Shown here one piece after another: positions 54,446 to 63,403 of a DNA stretch of 64,000 nucleotides. Positions within the stretch are counted from its first letter, which is position 1, and each line of letters starts with the position of its first letter. The DNA is taken from the NCBI GenBank assembly GCA_964291445.2, contig OZ219862.1:682001-746000 (forward strand), written 5' to 3'. The notes under the pieces are model-generated. The model did no database searches. It saw nothing but the letters and a program-made list of their open reading frames with translations, and was not told the DNA's origin. The translations under genes and the position numbers were made by a program. The stretch is from JAPOXR01 sp964291445 (GTDB lineage: Bacteria > Pseudomonadota > Alphaproteobacteria > Rhodobacterales > Rhodobacteraceae).

Positions 54446-55747
54446 TCAGCGCTGGTCCCACATCTGGCCGTAATCGGACATGTGCTTCTTCAGCAACTCG
54501 CCATGCCTGGCATACCAGTCGGGTATCGACCGGAATTCCTTGATGGTTGCCTTGCCGCCCTCGATTGCCACCACCGGCCAGTTGCCGACAAGCGCATTGT
54601 CGATTCCAAAGAGATCCTTGCCCCACCAGTCGGCAGTGCCGAATGCATGGGCGCCGGTGCCTGTTGCGGTGATTGCCGCCAGTACCGCATCGGGTTCGGC
54701 CGAGCCGGCCCGCTCCGCCGCTTCCTTCCACACATCCATGATCGCCGCGTATTCCCAGCTGACCGCACCCCATTCGCCGGGATAGCGTTCATTGTAGGTT
54801 TCGAAGAACCCGTTCGGATCGTGGAAATTGATGAAATCGGCATTCAGCGCCGGATCGTCGAAATCCGGGAACTGGAACAGGAACCCTTCCATGAACTCGA
54901 CCGAGGTCTTGGCGATCATCTGGTCATAGAAATCCGCGGTGCAGGAGATGATCTGGCCGCCATATCCCTGCTGGAACAGCTGTTCGGTAATCGGATGGAC
55001 ATAATCCGCATACGAGGTATCGAGGCAGAAGATGTCCGGATCGCCAGCCAGCAACTTGGTTACGACCGGTGCAAAATCGGTGGTCGCCGGGTCGAACAGC
55101 AGCGGGTCTTCCTGCATGGAGATGCCGGCCGCTTCGAATGCCGCCAGATAGGTGGCAACCGATGGCAGGCCCAGCGCATCATCCTGGGCGCACATCACCG
55201 CGGTCTTCAACTCCGGCTTGTTTTCGGCCATCCATTCGACAGCCGTCACATTGTAGATCGGATGCACCTCGGCCGGCGCGATCAGCGTCGTTGTATCCGG
55301 GCTGAGATCCGAGGGCAGCAATGTCGAGAACAGCATTCCCGTCCGCTCGGCAACCGGCTGCACGCCAGGCCAGGTGTCGCCACCCAGCATCATGATGAAC
55401 TTGACACCATCCTCTCGGATGAGCTTGGTGGCGCCAGTTCTGGCTTTCGCCGGATCATACTCGTTGTCATAGCCGATGAATTCGACCGGATGGCTGCTGT
55501 CGCCAATCTTGATTCCGCCGGCATCATTGATGGTCTCAGCCCAGATCTGGCAACCGTCGAGGCCGGGCTTGCCCCAGGCCGCCACCGGTCCGGTCAGCGG
55601 CGCCAGGAATCCGATCCTGATCGGCTCGCCGGATGTCATGGCCCGGGCCGGGAGCGAACCTCCCACGACTCCGAGACTGGCCAATGCCGATGCCGACTTC
55701 AGGAACTTGCGCCGGGTCGTGCCATTTGCCGTGAAACTTGCAAACAT
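54446..55747 (-). CDS. ABC transporter substrate-binding protein, type 1 periplasmic-binding fold
   Basis: The 433-residue periplasmic receptor has a twin-arginine signal (TTRRKFLKSASALASLGVVG, cleavage after ARA) and a LivK-like Peripla_BP fold starting IRIGFLAPLTGPVAAWGKPG. The ligand is not evident. Neighbours (trimethylamine monooxygenase divergent at 55999, urate genes beyond) suggest an amine, amide or nitrogen compound as easily as a branched amino acid. GGAGGA lies 6 nt before ATG 55747; a TTG/GTG-started extension to 55777 is unlikely. Confidence 0.9.
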   Translation of the reverse strand: MFASFTANGTTRRKFLKSASALASLGVVGGSLPARAMTSGEPIRIGFLAPLTGPVAAWGKPGLDGCQIWAETINDAGGIKIGDSSHPVEFIGYDNEYDPAKARTGATKLIREDGVKFIMMLGGDTWPGVQPVAERTGMLFSTLLPSDLSPDTTTLIAPAEVHPIYNVTAVEWMAENKPELKTAVMCAQDDALGLPSVATYLAAFEAAGISMQEDPLLFDPATTDFAPVVTKLLAGDPDIFCLDTSYADYVHPITEQLFQQGYGGQIISCTADFYDQMIAKTSVEFMEGFLFQFPDFDDPALNADFINFHDPNGFFETYNERYPGEWGAVSWEYAAIMDVWKEAAERAGSAEPDAVLAAITATGTGAHAFGTADWWGKDLFGIDNALVGNWPVVAIEGGKATIKEFRSIPDWYARHGELLKKHMSDYGQMWDQR

Positions 55748-55998
55748 GTTCCTATCCTCCTTGATTGCAACTGTCATGCGGGCCGCGACGCCTGCGCGCG
55801 CCCGCCGTCATATTCTACCAGAACGGGCTTCAATTCAAATACCATCTCGATCGTGCCCGGGATGACTTCAATGTGGATGGCCGGATGTGCCCCTTGCTCG
55901 CCCGGATGCATCCCGCCGGACCAGGGTCGTGACGGGTCACATTTGCAAAATTCGTTGGATATCGCTACCCGGATGACAGACCCAATTCGGAGGACATG

Positions 55999-57342
55999 AT
56001 GGCAAAGCGCGTAGCAATTGTCGGTGCAGGCCCGTCCGGGCTGGCACAGCTCAGGGCATTTCAGTCGGCCAGGGAAGCCGGTGCGGACATTCCCGAGATC
56101 ACCTGTTTCGAGACACAGGATGACTGGGGAGGATTGTGGAACTACAGCTGGCGAACCGGGACCGACGAGAATGGCAATCGGGTGCATTGCTCAATGTATC
56201 GCTACCTGTGGTCGAACGGCCCGAAGGAAGGCCTGGAATTTGCCGACTACACCTTCGCCGAGCATTTCAGGCGCAACATCGCATCCTACCCGCCGCGGGC
56301 GGTGCTGTGGGACTACATCAAGGGCCGGGTCGAGAAGGCCGGGGTGCGGGACTGGATCCGCTTCTCCACCCCCGTCCGCAGGATCGAGACCCGCGACAAC
56401 GGCACGTTCAGGGTGGTGGCCCAGGATATCGCCAATGACCGCGAGACCGACGAGGATTTCGATCACGTGGTGGTGGCCAGCGGACATTTCTCGACGCCGA
56501 ACGTTCCGGAATATCCCGGCTTTGACGGCTTCAACGGCCGCATCCTGCATGCCCACGACTTCCGGGATGCACGGGAATTCGCCGGTCAGGACATCCTCAT
56601 CATCGGCACCAGCTACTCGGCCGAGGATATCGGGTCGCAATGCTGGAAATACGGATGCAAGTCGGTCACGGTGAGCCACCGGACCGCCCCCATGGGCTAT
56701 GACTGGCCGGATAACTGGACGGAGGTTCCGCTTCTCGACCGGGTCGAAGGCAAGCGGGCGCATTTCCGCGATGGCACCTCCGCCATGGTCGATGCCATCA
56801 TCCTGTGCACCGGATACCTGCATCATTTCCCGTTCATCGAGGACAGGTTGCGGCTGCGGACCGCCAACCGGTTGGCTACGGCCGACCTCTACAAGGGGGT
56901 GGCGTGGGTGAACAATCCGGATTTCTTCTACTTGGGAATGCAGGACCAGTGGTACACCTTCAACATGTTCGATGCCCAGGCCTGGTATGTCAGGGACATC
57001 ATCATGGGCCGCATCAACGTGCCGGACCGGGCGGCGATGGTTGCCGATGTCGAGGCAAGGGTTGCGGCCGAGGATGCGCTCGAGGATGATTATGCCTGCA
57101 TCAGTTACCAGGGGAACTACGTCCGCGAGCTGATTGCCGAGACCGATTATCCGAGCTTTGATGTCGATACTGCCGACCAGGCCTTCTTCCAGTGGAAGAA
57201 GCACAAGAAGCAGAACATCATGACCTTCCGCGACAATGGCTATGTCTCGCCGATGACCGGCGAAATGGCGCCAGCACACCACACGCCATGGGTCGATGCG
57301 CTCGATGATTCGCTGGAGAGCTACCTCGAACAGCCCTCCTGA
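55999..57342 (+). CDS. tmm: Trimethylamine monooxygenase (flavin-containing monooxygenase)
   Basis: The 447-residue FMO oxidises trimethylamine to TMAO using NADPH and O2. It has the FAD site VAIVGAGPSGLAQLRAF, the sequence CFETQDDWGGLWNYSWRTG characteristic of bacterial Tmm, MYRYLWSNGPKEGLEFADY, the FMO identifying region ASGHFSTPNVPEYPGF and the NADPH site DILIIGTSYSAEDIGSQC. The match over the whole length is close to marine Roseobacter/SAR11-type Tmm (from memory). GGAGGA at 55989-55994 favours ATG 55999 over 55996. It diverges from the ABC importer; no TMAO demethylase is in the window. Confidence 0.93.
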   Translation: MAKRVAIVGAGPSGLAQLRAFQSAREAGADIPEITCFETQDDWGGLWNYSWRTGTDENGNRVHCSMYRYLWSNGPKEGLEFADYTFAEHFRRNIASYPPRAVLWDYIKGRVEKAGVRDWIRFSTPVRRIETRDNGTFRVVAQDIANDRETDEDFDHVVVASGHFSTPNVPEYPGFDGFNGRILHAHDFRDAREFAGQDILIIGTSYSAEDIGSQCWKYGCKSVTVSHRTAPMGYDWPDNWTEVPLLDRVEGKRAHFRDGTSAMVDAIILCTGYLHHFPFIEDRLRLRTANRLATADLYKGVAWVNNPDFFYLGMQDQWYTFNMFDAQAWYVRDIIMGRINVPDRAAMVADVEARVAAEDALEDDYACISYQGNYVRELIAETDYPSFDVDTADQAFFQWKKHKKQNIMTFRDNGYVSPMTGEMAPAHHTPWVDALDDSLESYLEQPS

Positions 57343-57370
57343 ACTCGACCGGTCCGCCAACCGACAGCAG

Positions 57371-57391
57371 CCAGGCCCCGACCGGGCCTGG
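57371..57391. terminator. Bidirectional terminator candidate between tmm and puuD
   Basis: CCAGGCCC (57371-57378) and GGGCCTGG (57384-57391) pair perfectly over 8 bp with a 5-nt loop, between convergent genes. No long T-run on either side. Confidence 0.5.
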
Positions 57392-57462
57392 CCAGTCCAG
57401 CGGCTTGGCGCAAGGTCGGTCCCGCAAGTCCGGTCAGTTCACTGCCGCCGTGCAGCCAGCGG

Positions 57463-58704
57463 TCAGTTCAGTAACGCCAGGCGGCCAGCGGTGGATTCCC
57501 TGAACCACCTGGCGATCATCCGTCGCTCCGCCGGCTCCATGAAGGTGACATTGGCCGGCGGCATGGCGTCGCTGAGCGCACTCTGGACATAGATGGCCCG
57601 GGCAAGACGGGCAATATCATGTCCATCCTCCAGGATCACCCCTCCCGGTGGCCAGTAGAATCTCGACCAGGCCGGCTCCCGGGAATGACAGGCGGTGCAG
57701 CGGGTGCCGATGATGGCCTGCACCCCGGCGAATTCCGGGTGCTCCAGGAACGGGTTGGATATCGAGGCCGTCTCATCCGCATCCGGCTCGGCCATCGGCT
57801 CGGTTGACAGCCACATGATGCAGATGAAGATGACGGTGGTTGCCGCCCAGGTCCAGTGCGGCCGGCCGCGGCCGGCATGCATGGAGTTGAAATAGTGGCG
57901 GATGGTCACGCCCATCAGGAATACAAGCGCGGCGATGGCCCAGTTGTACTCGGTGGCGAAGGCCAGCGGGTAATGGACCGACAGCATGAGGAATATCACC
58001 GGCAAGGTCAGGTAGTTGTTGTGCGTGGAGCGGAGCTTGGCGATACGCCCGTAGCTCGCATCGGGCACCCTGCCGGCCTTCATGTCGGCCACCACGATCT
58101 TCTGGTTGGGAATGATGATCAGGAAGACATTGGCGGTCATGATGGTGGCGGTGAATGCGCCGAGATGAAGCAGCGCCGCCCGACCGGTCAGCGCCTGGTC
58201 GTAGCCCCAGGCCATGGCCGTCAGCAGGATGAACAGCAGCAGCATGAGCAGTTCCGGTCGCTCGCCGAGCGGCGACTTGCACAGCCGGTCATAGATGATC
58301 CAGCCGATGGCCAGCGATCCACCGGATAGCAGGATTCCCTGGAGCGTGCTGAGTTCCAACTTGGCGCGGTCAATGAGGTAGTATTCGGCCCCGGCCCAGT
58401 AGACGATCATGAGCAGCGCCGCCCCGCTCAGCCAAGTGGCGTAGCTTTCCCACTTGAACCAGGTCAGGTGTTCGGGAAGGTGTTCGGGGGCAACGTTGTA
58501 TTTGCGGATGTGGTAGAACCCGCCGCCATGCACCTGCCATTCCTCGCCCAGCACGCCACGCGGCATCCGGTCCGACTTTCGCAGGCCCAGATCGAGGGCG
58601 ATGAAATAGAAGGATGACCCGATCCAGGCGATGGCCGTGATGACATGCGTCCACCTGACGGCGAATTCGACCCATTCCCATATGATGGCGACATCAGGTG
58701 GCAT
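57463..58704 (-). CDS. puuD: Urate hydroxylase PuuD, membrane-bound with a cytochrome c domain
   Basis: The 413-residue protein has an N-terminal membrane domain of eight or nine helices (WVEFAVRWTHVITAIAWIGS, ATWLSGAALLMIVYWAGAEY) and a C-terminal periplasmic cytochrome c domain with CTACH at 336-340 and a Met ligand in SDAMPPANVTFM. PuuD converts urate to 5-hydroxyisourate using the respiratory chain instead of O2-dependent uricase. The next gene downstream (uraH) handles its product. ATG 58704 starts the conserved N-terminus. Confidence 0.9.
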   Translation of the reverse strand: MPPDVAIIWEWVEFAVRWTHVITAIAWIGSSFYFIALDLGLRKSDRMPRGVLGEEWQVHGGGFYHIRKYNVAPEHLPEHLTWFKWESYATWLSGAALLMIVYWAGAEYYLIDRAKLELSTLQGILLSGGSLAIGWIIYDRLCKSPLGERPELLMLLLFILLTAMAWGYDQALTGRAALLHLGAFTATIMTANVFLIIIPNQKIVVADMKAGRVPDASYGRIAKLRSTHNNYLTLPVIFLMLSVHYPLAFATEYNWAIAALVFLMGVTIRHYFNSMHAGRGRPHWTWAATTVIFICIMWLSTEPMAEPDADETASISNPFLEHPEFAGVQAIIGTRCTACHSREPAWSRFYWPPGGVILEDGHDIARLARAIYVQSALSDAMPPANVTFMEPAERRMIARWFRESTAGRLALLN

Positions 58705-58758
58705 CGGGCCCCCCCGCCTGGCCGCCAGCCCTGCCTGAGTCCCGGACAGCCATTCTTG

Positions 58759-59112
58759 TCAACTGCCGCGATAGGTCGAATAGCCGAAGGGCGACAGGAG
58801 GAGCGGCACGTGATAATGCTGTGGCTCATCCATTCCGAACCTGACCGGCACCACGTCGAGAAAGCGATGTTCGGCGCTGCCGGTTCCCGCCCTGGCGTGA
58901 TAGTCGCCGACATGGAACAGCATCTCGTAGGTCCCCCTCCGGAACTCCCCTTTCGCCAGCATCTGCCCGTCGACGCGCCCGTCGCTGTTGGTCACCGCGG
59001 TCCGGATGTGGACCCTCTCGGTTCCATCCAGCCGGTAGAGCTCGATCCGCAACCCCGCCGCCGGCCGGCCGGCCGCTGTATCCAGCACATGTGTCGTCAG
59101 GCTTCCCGTCAT
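58759..59112 (-). CDS. uraH: 5-Hydroxyisourate hydrolase (transthyretin-like)
   Basis: The 117-residue enzyme hydrolyses 5-hydroxyisourate to OHCU. It has LTTHVLDTAAGRPAAGLRIE at the start with the catalytic His, an internal HIRTAVTNSDGRVD, the HYHVPLLLSPFGYSTYRGS C-terminus with the family YRGS tail, and the full transthyretin-fold length. It lies just upstream of puuD in transcription order. The third enzyme, OHCU decarboxylase, is not in the window. Confidence 0.95.
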   Translation of the reverse strand: MTGSLTTHVLDTAAGRPAAGLRIELYRLDGTERVHIRTAVTNSDGRVDGQMLAKGEFRRGTYEMLFHVGDYHARAGTGSAEHRFLDVVPVRFGMDEPQHYHVPLLLSPFGYSTYRGS

Positions 59113-59148
59113 GTCATGCTCCCGGTATCCTGGCCGGTCCCGCCGGTC

Positions 59149-61425
59149 TCAGCCGTAGCTGGCCACCGTGGTTCCGGCAAGCGCCGCAATGTTGAACAAT
59201 CCCCGGGCGGTGATGGCCGAGGTCACGATATGGGCCCGGTTGCCCATGCCCATCAGGATCGGACCCACCTCGAGGCCGGCGGCAAACCCCTTCATGAGGT
59301 TCCGCGCCGCGCCGGCGCCGACGGTATTCGGATAGATCAGCGTATTGGCCTTCCCCTCGAGGCGAGAGCCGGGAAACAGCCTCTCCCGCAGCTCCGGGTC
59401 GAGCGCGGTATCGGTGTTCATCTCGCCCTCGTAGATGAAATCATGGCCGCCGGCATCGAGCCTGGCCAGCACCTCGCGCATGAGCACCCCTGACCGGCTG
59501 TTGAGATTGCCGAACTGGGAGTCGGAACACAGGGCGATCTTCGGTTCAATGCCGAACCTTCGGACATGCCGGGCGGCGGCGATGACGGTCTTGGTGACCT
59601 GTTCGGCGGTCGGATCGGTATTGACATGGGTGTCGGCGATGAACAGCGTCCCCCAGTCGCAGATGATCAGCGACATGGCGCCGATCGGGTGCAATTCGCC
59701 CTCGGACAGGATCTGGGTGACGTAGTTCAGATGCCAGAGATACTGGCCAAAGGTTCCGCAGATCACGCTGTCGGCCTCGCCCCGCTTGACCATGACCGCA
59801 GCGATGGCGGTCGAATTGGTCCGGAGAATGGCCTTGGCCAGGTCGGGCGATACGCCGTCCCGCTGCATGATCTGGTGGTAATCGGTCCAGTATTCGCGGA
59901 ACCTAGGATCATCCTCGGGATTGACGATTTCGAAATCCCTTGCCGGGTCCAGGGTCAGGCCGGCCTGCTCGATGCGCATGGCGACGACTTCCGGCCGTCC
60001 GACCAACACCGGCAGGTGGCGGGTTTCCTCGAGAATGGCCCGTGTCGCATGCAGGACCCGTGAATCCTCGCCCTCGGCGAACACGATCCGGCGCGAGGTT
60101 GTCTGGCTCGACTCGAAGACCGGCCGCATGGTGAAGGACGATCTGTAGACCTGCTCGTCGAGTTGCCGCTTGTACTCGTCGAGATCGACCGACCGTGCGG
60201 CAACGCCCGACTCCATGGCCGCCCGCGCCACCGCAAGCGGAACCTGCGCCATGAGCCGCGGGTCGAACGGTTTCGGGATCAGGTATCGCGGCCCGAAGGT
60301 CAGATCCTCGCCGCTATAGGCGGTGCCGACCTCGGCCGAGGTGGTCGCCCGCGCCAGCCCGGCGATGGCGCTGGCGCAGGCCAGCTTCATCCGGTCGTTG
60401 ATCTCGGTGGCGCCGACATCCATCGCCCCCCGAAAAATGAACGGGAAGCACAGGACGTTGTTGACCTGGTTGAAGTAATCGGAACGGCCGGTGGCGATCA
60501 GCGCATCGGGAGCCGCCTCCAGCGCGATTTCCGGCATGATTTCCGGCACCGGGTTGGCAAGGGCAAAGATGATCGGGCAGGCGGTCATCCGGCGGACCAT
60601 GTCGGCAGTCAGGATGCCGGGTCCCGACAGGCCCAGGAACAGATCCGCCCCCTCCATCGCCTCCTCGAAGCTGGTCAGCTGCGTGTCCCGGGCAAATTCG
60701 ACCTTCTCGGCCGAGATCTCCGCCCGGTCGGTACGGACGATCCCCTCCCGGTCGCACAGCATGATGTTGTCGTGCCGGGCGCCCATCGTCACCAGCATCC
60801 TGAGGCAGGCGATGCCGGCCGCACCGGCACCAACGGCCACGATCCTGATATCCTCGAGTTTCTTGCCGGCAACCTGCAAGGCGTTCTCGGCGGCGGCGGC
60901 AACCACGATCGCCGTCCCGTGCTGGTCATCATGGAATACGGGAATGTTCATCCGCTCCCGGCACAGGCGTTCCACCAGGAAGCAGTCCGGGGCCTTTATG
61001 TCCTCGAGATTGATGGCGCCGAAGGTCGGCTCGAGCCGCACCACCAGCTCGGCCAGCTTCTCCGGGTCCGGTTCGTTGACCTCGATGTCGAAGCAGTCGA
61101 GATTGGCGAATTTCTTGAACAGGACCGCCTTGCCCTCCATCACCGGCTTGGATGCCTGGGCGCCGATATTGCCAAGACCCAGCACCGCCGATCCGTTGGA
61201 GATGACGGCGACCAGATTGCCCTTGGCGGTGTAGCGAAATGCATCCATCGGGTCGCCATGGATCATGGTGCAGGCATCGGCCACGCCCGGCGAATAGGCC
61301 CGGGACAGGTCGCGGGCGGTGGCCATGGGCTTGGTGGCGCGGATCTCGAGTTTTCCCGGCCTCGGGAACTCGTGATAGTCCAGCGCCGCCTGCCGTGCCG
61401 TCCTCGGCTTCGTTTCTTCAGACAA
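59149..61425 (-). CDS. maeB: NADP-dependent malic enzyme with C-terminal phosphotransacetylase-like domain
   Basis: This protein, about 758 residues, oxidatively decarboxylates malate to pyruvate. The N-terminal malic domain has YSPGVADACTMIHGD and INLEDIKAPDCFLVERLC, the cofactor domain VAVGAGAAGIACLRMLV, and the C-terminal half is PTA-like (FAEGEDSRVLHATRAI, VGAGAARNLMKGFAAGLEVG). The PTA-like part is usually regulatory. The start is taken as TTG 61425 with GGGAG upstream, giving the conserved EETKPRTARQAALDYHEFP; the longer frame to 61545 has no family similarity. It is 36 nt upstream of uraH in the same direction. Confidence 0.92.
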   Translation of the reverse strand: MSEETKPRTARQAALDYHEFPRPGKLEIRATKPMATARDLSRAYSPGVADACTMIHGDPMDAFRYTAKGNLVAVISNGSAVLGLGNIGAQASKPVMEGKAVLFKKFANLDCFDIEVNEPDPEKLAELVVRLEPTFGAINLEDIKAPDCFLVERLCRERMNIPVFHDDQHGTAIVVAAAAENALQVAGKKLEDIRIVAVGAGAAGIACLRMLVTMGARHDNIMLCDREGIVRTDRAEISAEKVEFARDTQLTSFEEAMEGADLFLGLSGPGILTADMVRRMTACPIIFALANPVPEIMPEIALEAAPDALIATGRSDYFNQVNNVLCFPFIFRGAMDVGATEINDRMKLACASAIAGLARATTSAEVGTAYSGEDLTFGPRYLIPKPFDPRLMAQVPLAVARAAMESGVAARSVDLDEYKRQLDEQVYRSSFTMRPVFESSQTTSRRIVFAEGEDSRVLHATRAILEETRHLPVLVGRPEVVAMRIEQAGLTLDPARDFEIVNPEDDPRFREYWTDYHQIMQRDGVSPDLAKAILRTNSTAIAAVMVKRGEADSVICGTFGQYLWHLNYVTQILSEGELHPIGAMSLIICDWGTLFIADTHVNTDPTAEQVTKTVIAAARHVRRFGIEPKIALCSDSQFGNLNSRSGVLMREVLARLDAGGHDFIYEGEMNTDTALDPELRERLFPGSRLEGKANTLIYPNTVGAGAARNLMKGFAAGLEVGPILMGMGNRAHIVTSAITARGLFNIAALAGTTVASYG

Positions 61426-61573
61426 GGCCCAACTCCCGACCCGGTTCAATCCCGCCGCCCGACATCTCCGGACAGTCCGTTGCCGCGCAGTATAGACATT
61501 TCGGCGAAAATCCAAACAGGCCAATTTCGCATGCGGGCGGGCCATCGGCTACCGCTTCCGGCGGCGGCTGCCA

Positions 61574-62584
61574 CTACTGGTCCAGCAGCATCCTTCGGGC
61601 AGAACCGGGCAGGTCGGCGAGCTCGACATTGCCGCCGGTCAGGACAATCCCGACCCGCATCCCCTTCAGCCTGTCCCGGCTCGCCATCACTGCCGCCAGC
61701 GCCGTGGCCGAACTCGGCTCGATCCAGGTGCCAGAATGCTGCCGGTAGATTTTCATGGCCTCGAGAATCGCTGCCTCACTCACCGGAACCACCGCCTCGA
61801 CATGTTCGGACATGATCTGCCAGGTCAGGCCCAGCACCGGCGCCCGCAACCCGTCAGCGATGGTTGTGGAGGTCTTGGCCTCGACCAGCTTGCCAGCCTT
61901 GAGGCTGCGAAAGGCGTCGTCGGCGAGCTCGGGCTCGGCCGCCAGGACCCGCAACCCCGGCTGGAGCCGCCTGGCGGCGATGCAGGTTCCCGACAGCAGG
62001 CCGCCGCCTCCGACCGGCACCACGACCATTTCCATCGATCCGGCCTGGTCGAGGAACTCGACGAGGCAGGTTCCCTGCCCGGCAATGACCCGCCGGTCAT
62101 TGTAGGGATGGATGATCTCGGCCTGCTCGCTTGCAACATATTTCGCCAGCGCCTCCTCCCGGGCACCAGCGGCAACCGGGCATTCGATGACATGGCCGCC
62201 GGATCGGGCAATCCGGGCTTTCTTGCTAGAGATCGCGTTCTGCGGCATGATGATCGTCGAGTGCATGCCGGACCGGGCGGCGGCATAGGCCAGTGCCGCC
62301 CCGTGATTGCCCGATGAATGGGTAGCCACCTCACCGGCAAACCCGGCTTCCGCCAGCAATCTCACCGCGTTGACGGCGCCGCGGACCTTGAAGGATCCCT
62401 GCTGCTGCAGGTTTTCACATTTGAACACCAAATCCAGCCCGATCTCGGCATCGAGCGAGGCCAGGCTGACTACCGGCGTCTTCGTGACCAGGGGGGCGAT
62501 GCGGGTTACGGCCGCCTCGACATCCCGGAAACCGGGAATCGAACCGGCCTCCGGCGCCGGGGGCCGGTCGTCGCCCTCCGGCAT
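61574..62584 (-). CDS. Threonine/serine dehydratase-like PLP enzyme
   Basis: The 336-residue fold-type II enzyme has the PLP lysine in QQGSFKVRGAVNAV, the carboxylate loop HSSGNHGAALAYAA and the phosphate loop PVGGGGLLSGTC. There is no ACT domain, so it resembles catabolic threonine dehydratase or serine racemase-type enzymes rather than biosynthetic IlvA. Its ATG overlaps the stop of the metallophosphoesterase gene by one base (TAATG), so the pair is co-transcribed. Exact substrate is not fixed by sequence. Confidence 0.87.
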   Translation of the reverse strand: MPEGDDRPPAPEAGSIPGFRDVEAAVTRIAPLVTKTPVVSLASLDAEIGLDLVFKCENLQQQGSFKVRGAVNAVRLLAEAGFAGEVATHSSGNHGAALAYAAARSGMHSTIIMPQNAISSKKARIARSGGHVIECPVAAGAREEALAKYVASEQAEIIHPYNDRRVIAGQGTCLVEFLDQAGSMEMVVVPVGGGGLLSGTCIAARRLQPGLRVLAAEPELADDAFRSLKAGKLVEAKTSTTIADGLRAPVLGLTWQIMSEHVEAVVPVSEAAILEAMKIYRQHSGTWIEPSSATALAAVMASRDRLKGMRVGIVLTGGNVELADLPGSARRMLLDQ

Positions 62585-63384
62585 TACCAGTTGAATGCCT
62601 CCCGCGGCATCCGGATTTGGCGATGCATGAAATCCTCGGCAAGCACGATCGTCGACTCCTTGCCGGTCCAGACCACGGCATACTGGCCGGGCCCGTCATG
62701 GCGCGGCGCCCGTTCGGTCTCGTCATGGACTCTCGGCTCGATATTATAGTGATTCCCGGAGAAGGTGGTGAACGGAACACCCCGCACGACCCCCGACGCA
62801 TTCATGTGCACATGCCCCGAAATCACGTGGCGCAGATCGGGGTGGCCAGCCAGCGTTTCAAGAAATTCGCCCTTGTCTTTCAGGCGGATACCGTCAGTCG
62901 AGACCATCAGCCTGGTAATATTGTGATGCAGGATGACGATCACCGGCCGCTTCCTGGCCTCGCGGAGCGCTTCGTCCAGCCATGCGATCTGGCCGCCGTC
63001 AAGCTCCCCCGAATGCCCGCCGGGGCGAACCGAATCCATGATGATGATGCGCTGGCCGCCATGATCGATGATATGGTCGTGACAGCCGGTGGTGTCATTG
63101 GTCACCTTGCCAAACACCTTGGCGAACTCCAAGTGATCGTCATGGTTGCCGAGGGTCAGGTGGCAGGGCATATCGAGGGCCGGAAGCGCGGCCTTCAGCC
63201 TTTCATAGGCGCCAACTTCGCCGCGGTCGGCGAGGTCCCCGGCCAGGACACAGAACTCGGCATCGCCGTGATGCCGGTTCACATGCGCAACTGCCTGGCG
63301 GAACCGGTCCGCCGTGTCGATGGTCTGCGACAATTTCCCTTCGGGAACCAGGTGCAGGTCGGAAATGACAACGAACTTGAACAT
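62584..63384 (-). CDS. Calcineurin-like metallophosphoesterase (CpdA type)
   Basis: The 266-residue product begins MFKFVVISDLHL (metal ligands D and H) and has the family motifs AGDLADRG, LGNHDDH, VILHHNI and ISGHVHMNA in order. The class III group includes cyclic-AMP phosphodiesterase CpdA and related phosphodiesterases. ATG 63384 was chosen; the frame continues to 63531 but overlaps the upstream gene and has no family character. It overlaps the dehydratase gene. Confidence 0.88.
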   Translation of the reverse strand: MFKFVVISDLHLVPEGKLSQTIDTADRFRQAVAHVNRHHGDAEFCVLAGDLADRGEVGAYERLKAALPALDMPCHLTLGNHDDHLEFAKVFGKVTNDTTGCHDHIIDHGGQRIIIMDSVRPGGHSGELDGGQIAWLDEALREARKRPVIVILHHNITRLMVSTDGIRLKDKGEFLETLAGHPDLRHVISGHVHMNASGVVRGVPFTTFSGNHYNIEPRVHDETERAPRHDGPGQYAVVWTGKESTIVLAEDFMHRQIRMPREAFNW

Positions 63385-63403
63385 GCTGTTTTCCACTTCG
63401 CTT

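Noticed and set aside
60163..61815. A 550-codon rightward open frame opposite maeB
   Set aside because: Antisense to a clearly conserved malic enzyme; His/Arg-rich with no family features.
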